DNA of 64,000 nt from Roseateles toxinivorans (GTDB lineage Bacteria > Pseudomonadota > Gammaproteobacteria > Burkholderiales > Burkholderiaceae_C). The translations under genes were made by a program, and so were the position numbers. The stretch lies in the NCBI RefSeq assembly GCF_004362525.1, contig NZ_SNXS01000002.1:434001-498000 (forward strand), given 5' to 3'. Every line of letters starts with the position of its first letter. Positions within the stretch are counted from its first letter, which is position 1. Of the stretch, positions 24,740 through 34,032 are shown one piece after another. The notes beneath the pieces were generated by a model, which had not been told where the DNA came from, made no database searches, and saw only the letters and a list, made by a program, of their open reading frames with translations.

Positions 24740-26818
24740 ATGAATTCTCTCGGGCAGATCGAGCCATCTGACGACGATGCGCGCCTGGCCGGCCTGGCGT
24801 TTGAGCTGTCGCTGGACATGTTGTGCGTGCTCACGCCCGACGGGCTTTTCGAGCGCGTCAACCCGGCCTGGGCGCAGACGCTGGGCTGGTCCGAGGCGCA
24901 GCTGCTTGGCCGGTGCTGGCTTGAGTTGGCCAATGCCGATCAACGGGCGCTGCTGGAACAGGCGGTCGCCACCGCACCTCCTCGGGCCAAGGGCTTTGAA
25001 TTGCAGGGGCAGTTTGTCTGTGCCGACGGTTCGCTGCGCGATCTGGCCTGGCGCTGGCAGCGCACGGCCGACGGGCGCAGCATCTGCGTGGTGCGCGACA
25101 TCACCGCCCAGAAGCTCGCCGAGCAAAGCCTGCGAGAGAGCGAGGACCGCTGGAAGCTGGCGCTGGAGAGTGCCGGCGATGGCGTCTGGGACTGGTACCC
25201 CCAGACCGGGGTGGAGGTCTTCTCGCGTCGCTTCATCGAGATGTACGGCTACAGCGAAGAGGAGCTGACGAGCCGGCCCGAGGAGTTCGACAAGCGCACG
25301 CACCCGGACGACATCGAGCAGCTGCTGCGCGACCGCCAAGCCCATATCGAGGGCCGCACCCCGACCTATATCAACGAGCACCGCGTGCAGTGCAAGGACG
25401 GTAGCTGGAAGTGGATACTGACGCGCGGCATGGTCATCAGCCGCGACGGGCAGGGCCGGCCGCTGCGCATGATAGGCACCCACACCGACATCACCAGCCG
25501 CAAGCAGGACGAGGCGCTGATCTGGCAGCAGGCGCATTTCGACGGCCTGACCGGCCTGCCCAATCGACGCATGCTGCGCGAACGCCTGGCCCAGGCGATG
25601 GCCCGCTGCGCCGCCAGCGGGCGGTTGCTGGCCCTGCTGTTCATTGACCTGGACCATTTCAAGGAGGTCAATGACACGCTGGGCCATGACAAGGGCGACC
25701 TGCTGCTGATACAGGCCGCGCAGCGCATCGCCCACTGCCTGCGCGAGGGCGACACCGTCGCGCGCATGGGCGGCGACGAATTCACCGTCGTCTTGCCGGG
25801 CCTGGGCGACCCGGCCGAGGTGGAGGTGGTGGCGCAGGCCGTCCTGGATGCGCTGGCGGCGGGCTTCCAGCTGGGCAACGAGCTGTCCTTTGTATCGGCC
25901 AGCATCGGCATCACCCTGTATCCGCAGGACGCCGAGCTGATCGAGGACCTGTTCAAGCATGCCGACCAGGCCCTGTACGTGGCCAAGGACGCCGGTCGCA
26001 AGCGCTTCAGCTACTTCACGCCGGCCCTGCAGGAGGCGGCGCAGAACCGCCTGCGCCTGGCCAACGACCTGCGCGCGGCGCTTGGCGCGGGCCAGTTCGA
26101 GGTGCACTACCAGCCCATCGTCGAGCTCGGCAGTGGCGCGGTGCACAAGGCCGAGGCGCTGCTGCGCTGGCAGCACCCGACGCGCGGGCCGGTGGCACCC
26201 AACCAGTTCATCCCGATTGCCGAGGCCAGCGGCCTGATCATAGACATCGGCGACTGGGTGTTCCGGCAGGCCGCCGCGCAGGTGGGGCGCTGGCGCGCCG
26301 CGCTGCATCCGGACTTCCAGATCAGCATCAACAAGTCGCCGGTGCAGTTCCGCGTCGATGCGCAGCAGGGACCGGCCTGGGCCGCCTGGCTGCAAAGCCT
26401 GGGCCTGCCGGGCAACAGCCTGGTGGTGGAGATCACCGAGGGCCTGCTGCTGGACGGCAGCACCGATGTGGCGGCGCGGCTGATGGATCTGCATGCGGCC
26501 GGCATCGGCGTGTCGCTGGACGACTTCGGCACCGGCTACTCCTCGCTGTCCTATCTGCAGAAGTTCGACATCGACTATCTGAAGATTGACCAATCGTTTG
26601 TGCGAGGGCTGAACCTCTCGTCCAAGGACATGGCCCTGTGCCGGGCCATCATCGTGATGGCGCATGAACTCGGGATGAAGGTGATTGCCGAGGGTGTGGA
26701 AACCCCGCTGCAGCGCGATCTGCTGGCCGAGGCGGGTTGTGACTACGCCCAGGGCTATCTGTTCGCCAAGGCCATGCCGCCGGATGTCTTCGAGGCCTGG
26801 CTGGCCGAACAGACCTGA
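24740..26818 (+). CDS. PAS-PAS-GGDEF-EAL protein (c-di-GMP turnover)
   Basis: A 692-residue cytoplasmic signalling protein. Order: PAS 1 (about 17-125), PAS 2 of the PAS_3 type (about 134-257), GGDEF (about 265-425) and EAL (about 436-690). The cyclase active site is intact (MGGDEFTVV) and so is the phosphodiesterase site (EALLRW and DDFGTGYSS), so both synthesis and breakdown of c-di-GMP are possible. No membrane segment is seen. ATG 24740 has AGGAG nearby (24731-24735). Input to the PAS domains is unknown. Confidence 0.95.
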   Translation: MNSLGQIEPSDDDARLAGLAFELSLDMLCVLTPDGLFERVNPAWAQTLGWSEAQLLGRCWLELANADQRALLEQAVATAPPRAKGFELQGQFVCADGSLRDLAWRWQRTADGRSICVVRDITAQKLAEQSLRESEDRWKLALESAGDGVWDWYPQTGVEVFSRRFIEMYGYSEEELTSRPEEFDKRTHPDDIEQLLRDRQAHIEGRTPTYINEHRVQCKDGSWKWILTRGMVISRDGQGRPLRMIGTHTDITSRKQDEALIWQQAHFDGLTGLPNRRMLRERLAQAMARCAASGRLLALLFIDLDHFKEVNDTLGHDKGDLLLIQAAQRIAHCLREGDTVARMGGDEFTVVLPGLGDPAEVEVVAQAVLDALAAGFQLGNELSFVSASIGITLYPQDAELIEDLFKHADQALYVAKDAGRKRFSYFTPALQEAAQNRLRLANDLRAALGAGQFEVHYQPIVELGSGAVHKAEALLRWQHPTRGPVAPNQFIPIAEASGLIIDIGDWVFRQAAAQVGRWRAALHPDFQISINKSPVQFRVDAQQGPAWAAWLQSLGLPGNSLVVEITEGLLLDGSTDVAARLMDLHAAGIGVSLDDFGTGYSSLSYLQKFDIDYLKIDQSFVRGLNLSSKDMALCRAIIVMAHELGMKVIAEGVETPLQRDLLAEAGCDYAQGYLFAKAMPPDVFEAWLAEQT

Positions 26819-26841
26819 GCCCGCACACCCGCCAAGGCCAT

Positions 26842-27993
26842 ATGCGTCCCCTGCCCTTCATCATCATCCTGACGGTACTCAACCATGTTGCATTCAACGG
26901 CAGCCGCATTGCGGTGTCGCTGTTCGCCATCCACCAGGGCTCGTCGCCGCTGACGGTGGGCATCTTGATCGCGCTGTACGCGCTGCTGCCGGCGCTGCTG
27001 TCGGTCACGGCCGGGCGCTGGATCGATCGCATCGGCGTGAGCCGGCCGATGCTGCTGGGCTCCATCGGCGTCAGTGTCGGCACCCTGGCACCGTTCCTGC
27101 TGCCGCATCCGGTGGCGCTGTATTTCACCGCGGTGGTGGTGGGCATGTCCTTCATGCTGATCAATGTGGCGGCCTACCACGCGGTGGGTGGCATGAGCGT
27201 GCCGGAAGACCGCACGGTCAACTTCAGCTATCTGGCGCTGGGTTTTTCGACCTCGGCCTTTGTCGCGCCGATGCTGACCGGCGTGTGCATTGATACGCTG
27301 GGCTATCGCAGCACCTTTCTCGTGCTGGCCCTGTTCACGGTGCTGCCCATCGTGGCGCTGGCCGGCAAGCTGCTGCCGGCCGGCCATCCGCACGATCCGC
27401 ATGATGCGTCTCCCAGGGGGCCGGTATTCGACCTGCTGAAGGACCCCGAGCTGCGCCGCCTGTTCGTCGCCATGGCCATCTTGACGGTGGCCTGGGATGT
27501 GTACAACTTCGCCATTCCCGTCTATGGCACCAGCATCGGCCTGTCGGCATCGCAGATCGGCATCGTCATGGGCGCCTTCGCGGCGGCCACCTTCACCGTG
27601 CGGCTGGCCATGCCCTTCATCGTGCAGCGCATGCAGCCCTGGCCGATGCTGGCGGCCTCGCTCTTGATGTCGGGCCTGGCCTATGTGGTGCTGCCGTTCA
27701 CGCACAGCGTCGGCGTGCTGATGGCCATCGCCTTCCTGCTGGGCCTGGGCCTGGGCGCGCCGCAGCCCATGGTGCTGAGCCTGCTGCACCAGGCCGCGCC
27801 GGTGGGCCGGGCCGGCGAGGCGCTGGGCCTGCGCACGACCCTGATCAACACCAGCCAGACGGTGATGCCGCTGATCTTCGGTGCCGTCGGCGCCACGCTG
27901 GGCATCACGCCGCTGTTCTGGGGCATGGCGGCGGCGCTGCTGGGCGGCAGCGCATTCGCGGGGCGCAAGCGGGAACTGCCGGACGGGGACTGA
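26842..27993 (+). CDS. MFS transporter
   Basis: A 383-residue major-facilitator protein with 12 predicted helices. The loop between helices 2 and 3 reads GRWIDRIGVSRPMLLG, the motif-A-like element of MFS drug or metabolite transporters. The central loop (GHPHDPHDASPRGPVFDLL) is histidine- and aspartate-rich. The substrate is unknown; size and shape fit an exporter of small molecules. It starts 23 bp after the c-di-GMP gene and faces the flavoprotein gene tail to tail with a 3-bp gap. Confidence 0.9.
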   Translation: MRPLPFIIILTVLNHVAFNGSRIAVSLFAIHQGSSPLTVGILIALYALLPALLSVTAGRWIDRIGVSRPMLLGSIGVSVGTLAPFLLPHPVALYFTAVVVGMSFMLINVAAYHAVGGMSVPEDRTVNFSYLALGFSTSAFVAPMLTGVCIDTLGYRSTFLVLALFTVLPIVALAGKLLPAGHPHDPHDASPRGPVFDLLKDPELRRLFVAMAILTVAWDVYNFAIPVYGTSIGLSASQIGIVMGAFAAATFTVRLAMPFIVQRMQPWPMLAASLLMSGLAYVVLPFTHSVGVLMAIAFLLGLGLGAPQPMVLSLLHQAAPVGRAGEALGLRTTLINTSQTVMPLIFGAVGATLGITPLFWGMAAALLGGSAFAGRKRELPDGD

Positions 27994-27996
27994 GCT

Positions 27997-29421
27997 TCAG
28001 GCCCCAGGCCCGCAGTCCAGGCAGCGCTCCACCGGCGGCGGCCCCATGTGCAACGCCCTCTGCAGTTCACGCAGGGCGCTGCGCAGGCCCTCCTCGATCA
28101 CCGGGTGGTAGAAGGGGCTGTCCAGCATCTGCTGCACCGTGTCGCCGCGCTGGGCCGACCAGGCCAGCAGATGGCCCAGATGCTCGGCCGCCGGGCCAAT
28201 CATCTCGGCGCCCAGGAAGCGGCCACTGCCGCACTCGGCATAGACGCGCAGCGCGCCCCGGTTCTTCAGCATCACGCGGCTGCGGCCCTGGTCCTCGAAC
28301 GAGACCTGGCCGGTCTGGAAAGCCAGGCCCTGGTGCAGCAGCTGGGTGTAGCTGGCGCCGGCCAGCATGATTTGCGGATCGCTGAACACCACGGCCAGCG
28401 GCGCGCGGCGCGGGCGCACGCGCACATCCGGGTAGCGGCCGGCGTTGTCTCCGGCGATGCGGCCCGCGTCGGCGGCCTCGTGCAGCAGCATGTGCTGGTC
28501 GCTGGCGTCGCCGGCGAGAAACACCGGGCTGTTGCCGATCTGGCCGGTGTTGCCGTCCGCGATCGGCACGCCATTGGCACCCAGCGGCAGTCCGGCGTGT
28601 TCCAGCCCCAGCGTCTTGACGTTGGGTGTGCGGCCGGTGGCGGCGAGCAGGTAGTCGAAGCGCTCGGTGCCGGCCGGGGTCGTCACCAGCACCTGCTCGC
28701 CATCGCGGGCCACGGTTAATTCGACGCCCAGCGTCATGGGCAGCTCGGCGGCGAAGATCTGGGCGCTCAAGGCCTGCAGCACCGGATCGGTCAGCGGCCC
28801 GACGCGTCCCGAGCGCCCATACACCCGCACGCGCACACCCAGCCGGTGCAGCGCCTGGGCCAGCTCCAGACCGATCACGCCGGTGCCGACCACGGCCACC
28901 GAGGCTGGCAGGGTCTGCCAGTCGAACACATCGTCATTGACGATCAGCCGCTCGCCCAGCGTCTGGCGCCAGGCCGGGCTGATATCAGGCGTCGAGCCGG
29001 TGGCGATGACGATGCGGCCGGCCTCGACGCGGGTGTGATCGTCGATCTGCAACGCGCCGGGCGCGACAAAGCGGGCATGGCCTTGCAGGCGGTGCTCGGC
29101 CGGCCATTTGTCGACCGCCTCGGTGACGAAGCCGACAAAGCGGTCGCGTTCGTCACGCACCCGCTGCATCACCTGCGCGCCGTCGATGCGGGGCGGTGCT
29201 ATGTGCACGCCGAAGCGGTGCGCCTCGACCGCGCTGTGTGCTGCCTCGGCCGCCGCGATCAAGAGCTTGCTGGGCATGCAGCCAACGCGGGCACAGGTCG
29301 TGCCATAGGGCCCGCCCTCGATCGCCAGCACACTGGACGTGTGGGCCAGTGCCGATCGGTAGGCCGTCATGCCGGCGGTGCCGGTGCCGATGATGACGAC
29401 ATCACGCTGCAAGCTGATCAT
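27997..29421 (-). CDS. Dihydrolipoyl dehydrogenase-like flavoprotein
   Basis: A 474-residue class I pyridine-nucleotide-disulfide oxidoreductase, typical length for the family. The FAD motif VVIIGTGTAGMTA is at the N-terminus, the redox disulfide is in GTTCARVGCMPSK (C-x4-C), the NAD(P) motif is VAVVGTGVIGLELA, and the second FAD segment is VFLAGDA. The C-terminal YHPVIEEGL carries the catalytic His and Glu. It may oxidise dihydrolipoamide or act on another dithiol. No pyruvate or 2-oxoglutarate dehydrogenase genes are near, so a stand-alone role is likely. The last residues (RCLDCGPGA) carry an extra Cys pair. Confidence 0.9.
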   Translation of the reverse strand: MISLQRDVVIIGTGTAGMTAYRSALAHTSSVLAIEGGPYGTTCARVGCMPSKLLIAAAEAAHSAVEAHRFGVHIAPPRIDGAQVMQRVRDERDRFVGFVTEAVDKWPAEHRLQGHARFVAPGALQIDDHTRVEAGRIVIATGSTPDISPAWRQTLGERLIVNDDVFDWQTLPASVAVVGTGVIGLELAQALHRLGVRVRVYGRSGRVGPLTDPVLQALSAQIFAAELPMTLGVELTVARDGEQVLVTTPAGTERFDYLLAATGRTPNVKTLGLEHAGLPLGANGVPIADGNTGQIGNSPVFLAGDASDQHMLLHEAADAGRIAGDNAGRYPDVRVRPRRAPLAVVFSDPQIMLAGASYTQLLHQGLAFQTGQVSFEDQGRSRVMLKNRGALRVYAECGSGRFLGAEMIGPAAEHLGHLLAWSAQRGDTVQQMLDSPFYHPVIEEGLRSALRELQRALHMGPPPVERCLDCGPGA

Positions 29422-29477
29422 GGCGGGCACCGCTGAGCTGAGATGCGGCCGATGATAGGCCGTCGCGGCCGGAGGCG

Positions 29478-30446
29478 TCAGCGTGCTCGTACCGGCAGGC
29501 ACAGCTGGCACTCGAAGGCGCCGGTGGCCGGGTCGTAGCGGCCATCGGCCGGGTAGTACTCGTAGCAGGGCCGGCCATCGGGCTCCAGGCCGCTGGCGGG
29601 CAGCCAGTCGCGCAGGAACTCGGTCCAGGCCAGCGAGATGTCGGCACCGGTGCCGTAGAAGGCCGCCACCGCATAGCGACCGCCAGGAAGATCGGTGATC
29701 CCGGCCGGGCTTTTGGCGACATAGTCGGCCGGCACCTCGACGCAGGCGTCATACCGGAACTTGGCCGGGTCGCCAACGCTGGGGTCGTCGTGGCCTATGC
29801 CGTAGCAGGGGGCGTGCCCCAGGCCCTGGGCGGCGCGCCAGGGGAAGAAGGTCTCGGCCCAGAAGCGGCCAACGCTGGGACCATAGGGGCCGGTGTGGCG
29901 CAGATAGGCGACGCGCGCGCCGGGCAGGGTGTTGAGTTTCACTTCCATCGAAGGCTCCTGGTTTGAGGAGTTCTCAGGATGGTTGAACGGCCCGCTCGCC
30001 GCCTGACCCGGCTTGCTGTCGGCCTGACCCAGATTGCTATCCCTTGCAACGGCGCGCACAGCTTGCAGTTCATCGGCCCAGCGCTGCGGCGTCTGCTCGC
30101 GCCAGGCGCTGGGTGTGCAGCCGAAGCGCAGCTTGAAGGCGCGGGCAAAGGCCTCGCCCGAGCCGAAGCCGACCGCCAGCGCCACATCCAGCACCGGCCG
30201 GCGCGGATTGTTGGCCAGGTGCACGGCCGCCACCTCGAGGCGCCGTCGGCGCAGATAGTCGCCCAGCGTCTCGCCGGTCCATGCGGCGAACAGGCGGTGG
30301 AAGTGGAAGGCGGAGAAATGCGCGACCTCGGCCAGCACAGGCAGGTCCAGCGCCTGGTCCAGATGGCGATCGATATGGTCGAGCACCTTGTTCATGCGCT
30401 GGGCATAGGCCAGCGAGTGGACGCGGTTCGAGTCACTGGGTTTCAT
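29478..30446 (-). CDS. AraC family regulator with GyrI-like effector domain
   Basis: A 322-residue regulator. The two AraC HTH units are at residues about 10-115 (VLDHIDRHLDQALDLPVLAE, AHFSAFHFHRLFAAWTGETL, AVGFGSGEAFARAFKLRFGC and PSAWRE). After a polar linker the GyrI-like ligand-binding domain starts near residue 165 (VKLNTLPGARVAYLRHTGPY) and ends YEYYPADGR...ECQLCLPV. The domain order (HTH first) fits the Rob/SoxS-like multidrug-sensing group with a bound hydrophobic ligand. ATG 30446 is chosen; 35 bp separate it from the divergent helicase gene, so regulators of both must overlap there. Confidence 0.93.
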   Translation of the reverse strand: MKPSDSNRVHSLAYAQRMNKVLDHIDRHLDQALDLPVLAEVAHFSAFHFHRLFAAWTGETLGDYLRRRRLEVAAVHLANNPRRPVLDVALAVGFGSGEAFARAFKLRFGCTPSAWREQTPQRWADELQAVRAVARDSNLGQADSKPGQAASGPFNHPENSSNQEPSMEVKLNTLPGARVAYLRHTGPYGPSVGRFWAETFFPWRAAQGLGHAPCYGIGHDDPSVGDPAKFRYDACVEVPADYVAKSPAGITDLPGGRYAVAAFYGTGADISLAWTEFLRDWLPASGLEPDGRPCYEYYPADGRYDPATGAFECQLCLPVRAR

Positions 30447-30481
30447 GGGGCGGCAGTGTAGGGGCTGCACAATCGCCATCC

Positions 30482-33250
30482 ATGACCCAGCCACCATCAG
30501 ACCGCCATGCCGCCGCGCGCCGCGAGCAGGTGGTGGCCGCCTGGGTGGACGCGCTGCGCCGCCAGGCCGATGCGGCGACCCTGAAAGGCCTGCCCACCCT
30601 GGCCGATGAAGATGCCGCCCGCGTGATGGCCCTGCTGCGCGGCGAGGCCGAGGCGCCTCCGCCTGCGCCACCAGAGCCGGAGGATGCCGAACCCGGCACC
30701 GTGAGCGGCCAGTTCCGCCCCTGCCTGACCCTGCAAACACTGAGCCGTGGCGACGGCCTGCTGGGCCTGAAGCCCAGCGGCAAGCTGGGCCCGCGCGGCG
30801 AGCAGGTGACTGTTGCGCACATCAGCTGGACCTATCGCACCGAGGCCGGCGCCCGCTGGCAGACCGAGGCGCCGAACTCGGTGCTGAACCGCCGGCCCGC
30901 ACCGGTGCAGGAGCTCTACGACACCGGGGGCCAGGTCGTGCTGATGCAGCGCGATCTGGTGGCCGAGGCCGATGCGATCGACCTGGTCTGGGAGCTGGGC
31001 TTTGTGCCGGTGCCTGCAGGCCATTTGCAATGGCGCAAGCGCGAGGCCGGCGAGCAGCTGGGCCCCGTCTGGACCCTGGCCCAGGAGGAGTTCTTCGGCG
31101 ACTTCTGGGCCGAGCAGGTGCCGCGGCTGCAGGCCCTGGGCTGGGCAGTGGTCGTCAAGCCCGGCTTTGCCCACGAGAGCGTGCCGGTACAGCGCTGGAA
31201 GCTGATCGTCAGCCCGGACACCGGCGAGCTGCTGGGCAAGGTGCTGAACGAGCCGCTGGCCGCCCGCCAGCGCCCGGTGGACAAGCTGAAATTGCCCGAA
31301 CGCGAGGGTTCCTGGTTGCTGAGCCTGGGTGTCGAGATCGATGGCCAGACCCTGGACCTGGCGCCGATGCTGGCCGATCTGCTGAAGCGGGACACCCGCT
31401 GGCTCAGCGCAGCGCAGATTGCCGCCATCGACGACCGCGCGGTGATCTCGCTGCGCGCCCCCGGTGGCCGCCGCATCGAAGTGCCGGCCGCGCCGCTGAA
31501 GGCCATCATCGGCGCGATGGTCGATCTGCTGACCGATCCGCTGCGCGCGCAAAACCAGGAGGGCCCGCTGCGCCTGGGCGCCTGGGAGGCGCGCCGGCTC
31601 GAGGCGCTGCGCTGGGGCCTGGTGCAGGTGCACCGCGTCGGCGATCAGAGCGGCTGGCAGCTCGAGGGCGAGGCCGGCCTGGCCAGCCTGGCGCGGCGGC
31701 TGCAGGGCTTTGGTTCGCCGCAGCCGGTGGCGGCGCCCGAGGGCCTGAATGTGCAGCTGCGCCCCTACCAGCTCGAGGGCCTGGCCTGGCTGCAGTATCT
31801 GCGGGCCCAGCAGCTGGGCGGCATCCTGGCCGATGACATGGGCCTGGGCAAGACGGCCCAGGCTCTCGCCCATGTGCTGGTCGAGAAACAGGCCGGCCGG
31901 CTGGACCTGCCGACCCTGGTGGTGCTGCCGACCTCACTGATCTTCAACTGGCAGGCCGAGGCGCGGCGCATGGCGCCGTCCTTGAGCCTTTTGACCCTGC
32001 AGGGGCCCGCGCGCGATACGCTGTTCAAGCAGATGGCCGATCACGACCTGGTGCTGACCACCTACCCGCTGCTGTGGCGCGACATCGACGCCTTGGCCGC
32101 CCAGCGCTTCCATCTGCTGATACTCGACGAGGCGCAGATGGTGAAGAACGCCGGCGGTCGCAGCGCCCGCGCGCTGCGCCGTCTGCAGGCCCGCCACTGC
32201 CTGTGCCTGACCGGTACGCCGCTGGAGAACCATCTCGGCGAGCTGTGGGCCCAGTTCGACTTCCTGATGCCCGGCTTTCTGGGCGACGCGCGTGACTTTG
32301 CCCGTCGCTGGCGCAAGCCTATCGAGGAGAACGGCGAAACCCTGCGTGCGCAGCTGCTGGCCCAGCGCGTGCGGCCCTTCATCCTGCGCCGCCGAAAGCA
32401 GGACGTGGCCAGCGAGCTGCCACCGCGCACCGAGGTCATCAAGCGCGTGCAGCTGCAGGGCCAACAGCGCCAGCTCTACGAGGGCGTGCGCGCGGCGGCC
32501 GACGAGCAGGTGCGGCGCGTGCTGGCGCGCCAGAGCTTTCAGGGCGCGCAGATCACCATCCTCGACGCCTTGCTGAAGCTGCGCCAGGTCTGCTGCGACC
32601 CCCATCTGGTCAAGGGCACGAAGACACCCAGGACTATGGAACGCGCCAAGCTGGAGCTGCTGGCCGACATGCTGCCGGCCCTGGTGGACGAGGGCCGGCG
32701 CGTGCTGGTGTTCTCGCAATTCACCGAGATGCTGGAGCTGATTGCCGAGCAGTTGACCGAGCTGCAGCTGCCCTTCCTGAGCCTGACCGGCAAGACCCGG
32801 CCCCAGCAGCGCGGCGCCGTAGTGCAGCAGTTCCAGAGCGGGGAGGCACCGATCTTCCTGGTCAGCCTGAAGGCCGGCGGCGTGGGCCTGAACCTCACGG
32901 CCGCCGACACCGTGATCCATATGGACCCCTGGTGGAACCCTGCCGTCGAGGAGCAGGCCACGGCGCGGGCCCACCGCATCGGCCAGGACCAGCCGGTGTT
33001 CGTCTACAAGCTGGTCGTCGAGGGCAGCATAGAGGAGCGCATGCTGGAGCTGCAGGCCCGCAAGCTGGCCCTGGCCCAGGGCGTGCTGGGCCATGACGCG
33101 GCCGGCGCGGTCAAATTCAGCGAGGCGGATCTGGGCGCACTGCTGGCGCCGCTGGGCGCGGGGCCGGGTGTTGCTGCGGACGCGCTGGATATTCCGGTGG
33201 ACCACGCCACCCATATCGGCCGCTGGGGCCGCACAGGCACCAGCAGCTGA
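30482..33250 (+). CDS. SNF2-family DEAD/DEAH helicase
   Basis: A 922-residue ATPase. The N-terminal third (to about residue 420) is specific to this bacterial group. The SNF2 core follows, with Walker A ADDMGLGKTAQAL, Walker B LLILDEAQMVKN, motif III CLTGTPLEN, and the second RecA lobe with LVFSQFTEMLELI, GVGLNLTAADTVIHMDPWWN and motif VI QATARAHRIGQ. These proteins translocate on duplex DNA and remodel protein-DNA complexes. No nuclease or methylase gene is adjacent, so a defence role is not suggested by context. Divergent from the AraC gene. Confidence 0.95.
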   Translation: MTQPPSDRHAAARREQVVAAWVDALRRQADAATLKGLPTLADEDAARVMALLRGEAEAPPPAPPEPEDAEPGTVSGQFRPCLTLQTLSRGDGLLGLKPSGKLGPRGEQVTVAHISWTYRTEAGARWQTEAPNSVLNRRPAPVQELYDTGGQVVLMQRDLVAEADAIDLVWELGFVPVPAGHLQWRKREAGEQLGPVWTLAQEEFFGDFWAEQVPRLQALGWAVVVKPGFAHESVPVQRWKLIVSPDTGELLGKVLNEPLAARQRPVDKLKLPEREGSWLLSLGVEIDGQTLDLAPMLADLLKRDTRWLSAAQIAAIDDRAVISLRAPGGRRIEVPAAPLKAIIGAMVDLLTDPLRAQNQEGPLRLGAWEARRLEALRWGLVQVHRVGDQSGWQLEGEAGLASLARRLQGFGSPQPVAAPEGLNVQLRPYQLEGLAWLQYLRAQQLGGILADDMGLGKTAQALAHVLVEKQAGRLDLPTLVVLPTSLIFNWQAEARRMAPSLSLLTLQGPARDTLFKQMADHDLVLTTYPLLWRDIDALAAQRFHLLILDEAQMVKNAGGRSARALRRLQARHCLCLTGTPLENHLGELWAQFDFLMPGFLGDARDFARRWRKPIEENGETLRAQLLAQRVRPFILRRRKQDVASELPPRTEVIKRVQLQGQQRQLYEGVRAAADEQVRRVLARQSFQGAQITILDALLKLRQVCCDPHLVKGTKTPRTMERAKLELLADMLPALVDEGRRVLVFSQFTEMLELIAEQLTELQLPFLSLTGKTRPQQRGAVVQQFQSGEAPIFLVSLKAGGVGLNLTAADTVIHMDPWWNPAVEEQATARAHRIGQDQPVFVYKLVVEGSIEERMLELQARKLALAQGVLGHDAAGAVKFSEADLGALLAPLGAGPGVAADALDIPVDHATHIGRWGRTGTSS

Positions 33251-33295
33251 GTGAGATGCATCACCCCAATACTGCTGGTCCTGGATTCAGATACT

Positions 33296-33319
33296 GGGGC
33301 TTGGCCCCTATTTATATTT
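33296..33319 (+). terminator. Terminator candidate after the SNF2 gene
   Basis: GGGGC, loop TTG, GCCCC, followed by TATTTATATTT. The stem is only 5 bp but the tail is U-rich. It lies 45 bp after the stop of the SNF2 gene and also borders the wHTH-nSTAND block. Confidence 0.5.
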
Positions 33320-33374
33320 CCCTGAGCGATCACAGAGTCTGGGTCGTCGGGCAGTGCCGAGCCAGATCATATTG

Positions 33375-33390
33375 GTATCAAATGAGTATC
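33375..33390. repeat. Direct repeat GTATC-N6-GTATC, left edge of the nSTAND block
   Basis: GTATC at 33375-33379 and 33386-33390, eleven bases apart centre to centre. The same arrangement occurs at 37820-37835 with 13 of 16 bases identical. See findings. Confidence 0.6.
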
Positions 33391-33406
33391 AGGGACTGAT
33401 GTTCAT

Positions 33407-33736
33407 TCACTGCATGCCCGATTTGTCCGGCGTCTTGATGATTTGCCGCACCGGCACGCCAAAATAGCGGGCCAATTCACGGGCAACCCGGTAGACGACC
33501 GCTCGGCCGGTTTCGGCGCGCTTGATGGTGGCAATCGACACCCTGAATTTTCCGTCGCTGCAGGCGTGTGCCATTTCTTCCTGGCTTTGCAGGCGCTCGG
33601 TGCGCAGATCTTTCAGCACCTCGGTGACGAGGAATACCCGGCCCTTGGAGGCGCTGGCTTTCTGTGCCGACGCGGCGGTGCCCTGGATCGACGGTGAGGA
33701 ATCGAACTGCGGCTGTTGTTGATCAAAGCTGGTCAT
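33407..33736 (-). CDS. HTH (XRE-like) DNA-binding protein
   Basis: A 109-residue protein. The first 45 residues are polar and low-complexity (DQQQPQFDSSPS, ASAQKASASKG). The HTH region follows: VTEVLKDLRTERLQSQEEMA, then RVSIATIKRAETGRAVVYRV and ARELARYFGVPVRQII. This is the XRE/Cro-CI layout, slightly irregular because of an insertion (HACSDGKF) in the turn. It is the last gene of the block with the small 124-residue protein and the nSTAND protein and may regulate that block. Start ATG 33736 is tentative. Confidence 0.75.
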   Translation of the reverse strand: MTSFDQQQPQFDSSPSIQGTAASAQKASASKGRVFLVTEVLKDLRTERLQSQEEMAHACSDGKFRVSIATIKRAETGRAVVYRVARELARYFGVPVRQIIKTPDKSGMQ

Positions 33737-33853
33737 GGGTGGCCCCAACAAGGTGTTTGTATGGACCGGCCTGGCGGATCTCAGGCTGGTATCTGCCCGG
33801 CTCGCAGAACGCCGGGTGCCAGCGCACTCTAGGAAAACCGGCCAACAAACACC

Positions 33854-33870
33854 TTCCGGAAAGCTTCCGG
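33854..33870. promoter_or_regulatory. Inverted repeat upstream of the HTH gene
   Basis: TCCGGAA and TTCCGGA flank AGC, a near-perfect palindrome about 120 bp upstream of ATG 33736. It could be an operator for the HTH protein or part of a transcript hairpin. Confidence 0.35.
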
Positions 33871-33885
33871 AGCCCAGAAACGACA

Positions 33886-33911
33886 AAACCCAAGGGATAA
33901 CCCTTGGGTTT
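33886..33911 (-). terminator. Terminator between the 124-residue gene and the HTH gene
   Basis: A perfect 11-bp stem (AAACCCAAGGG pairing with CCCTTGGGTTT) with loop ATAA. On the minus strand it is followed by TGTCGTTTCT, moderately U-rich. It should end transcripts of the nSTAND and small-protein genes, so the HTH gene needs its own promoter downstream. Confidence 0.65.
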
Positions 33912-34032
33912 GCGGGCCCTGCTTCAGCGCGGCAGACCAGTACGCACGCCTTGAGGACCGGAATGAAGTGTGCGCCCTGGTCGCCGGTTTGCCGGCGTCA
34001 ACTCGACATCAGTTCGGCATCAGAAGGCTGGC

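Noticed and set aside
24647-26665. A 672-residue minus-strand frame opposite the PAS-GGDEF-EAL gene
   Set aside because: Shadow of a well-supported gene; no recognisable motif.
30482-33250. SNF2 helicase as part of an anti-phage system with the nSTAND protein
   Set aside because: A terminator and a gap separate them, they are on opposite strands, and no nuclease, methylase or other known defence gene is adjacent.
33264-33300. CCCCAATACT and AGATACTGGGG as a possible GTATC operator or terminator
   Set aside because: The stem is imperfect and the spacing does not match the GTATC-N6-GTATC repeats. A simpler hairpin with a U-rich tail lies at its end (33296-33319).
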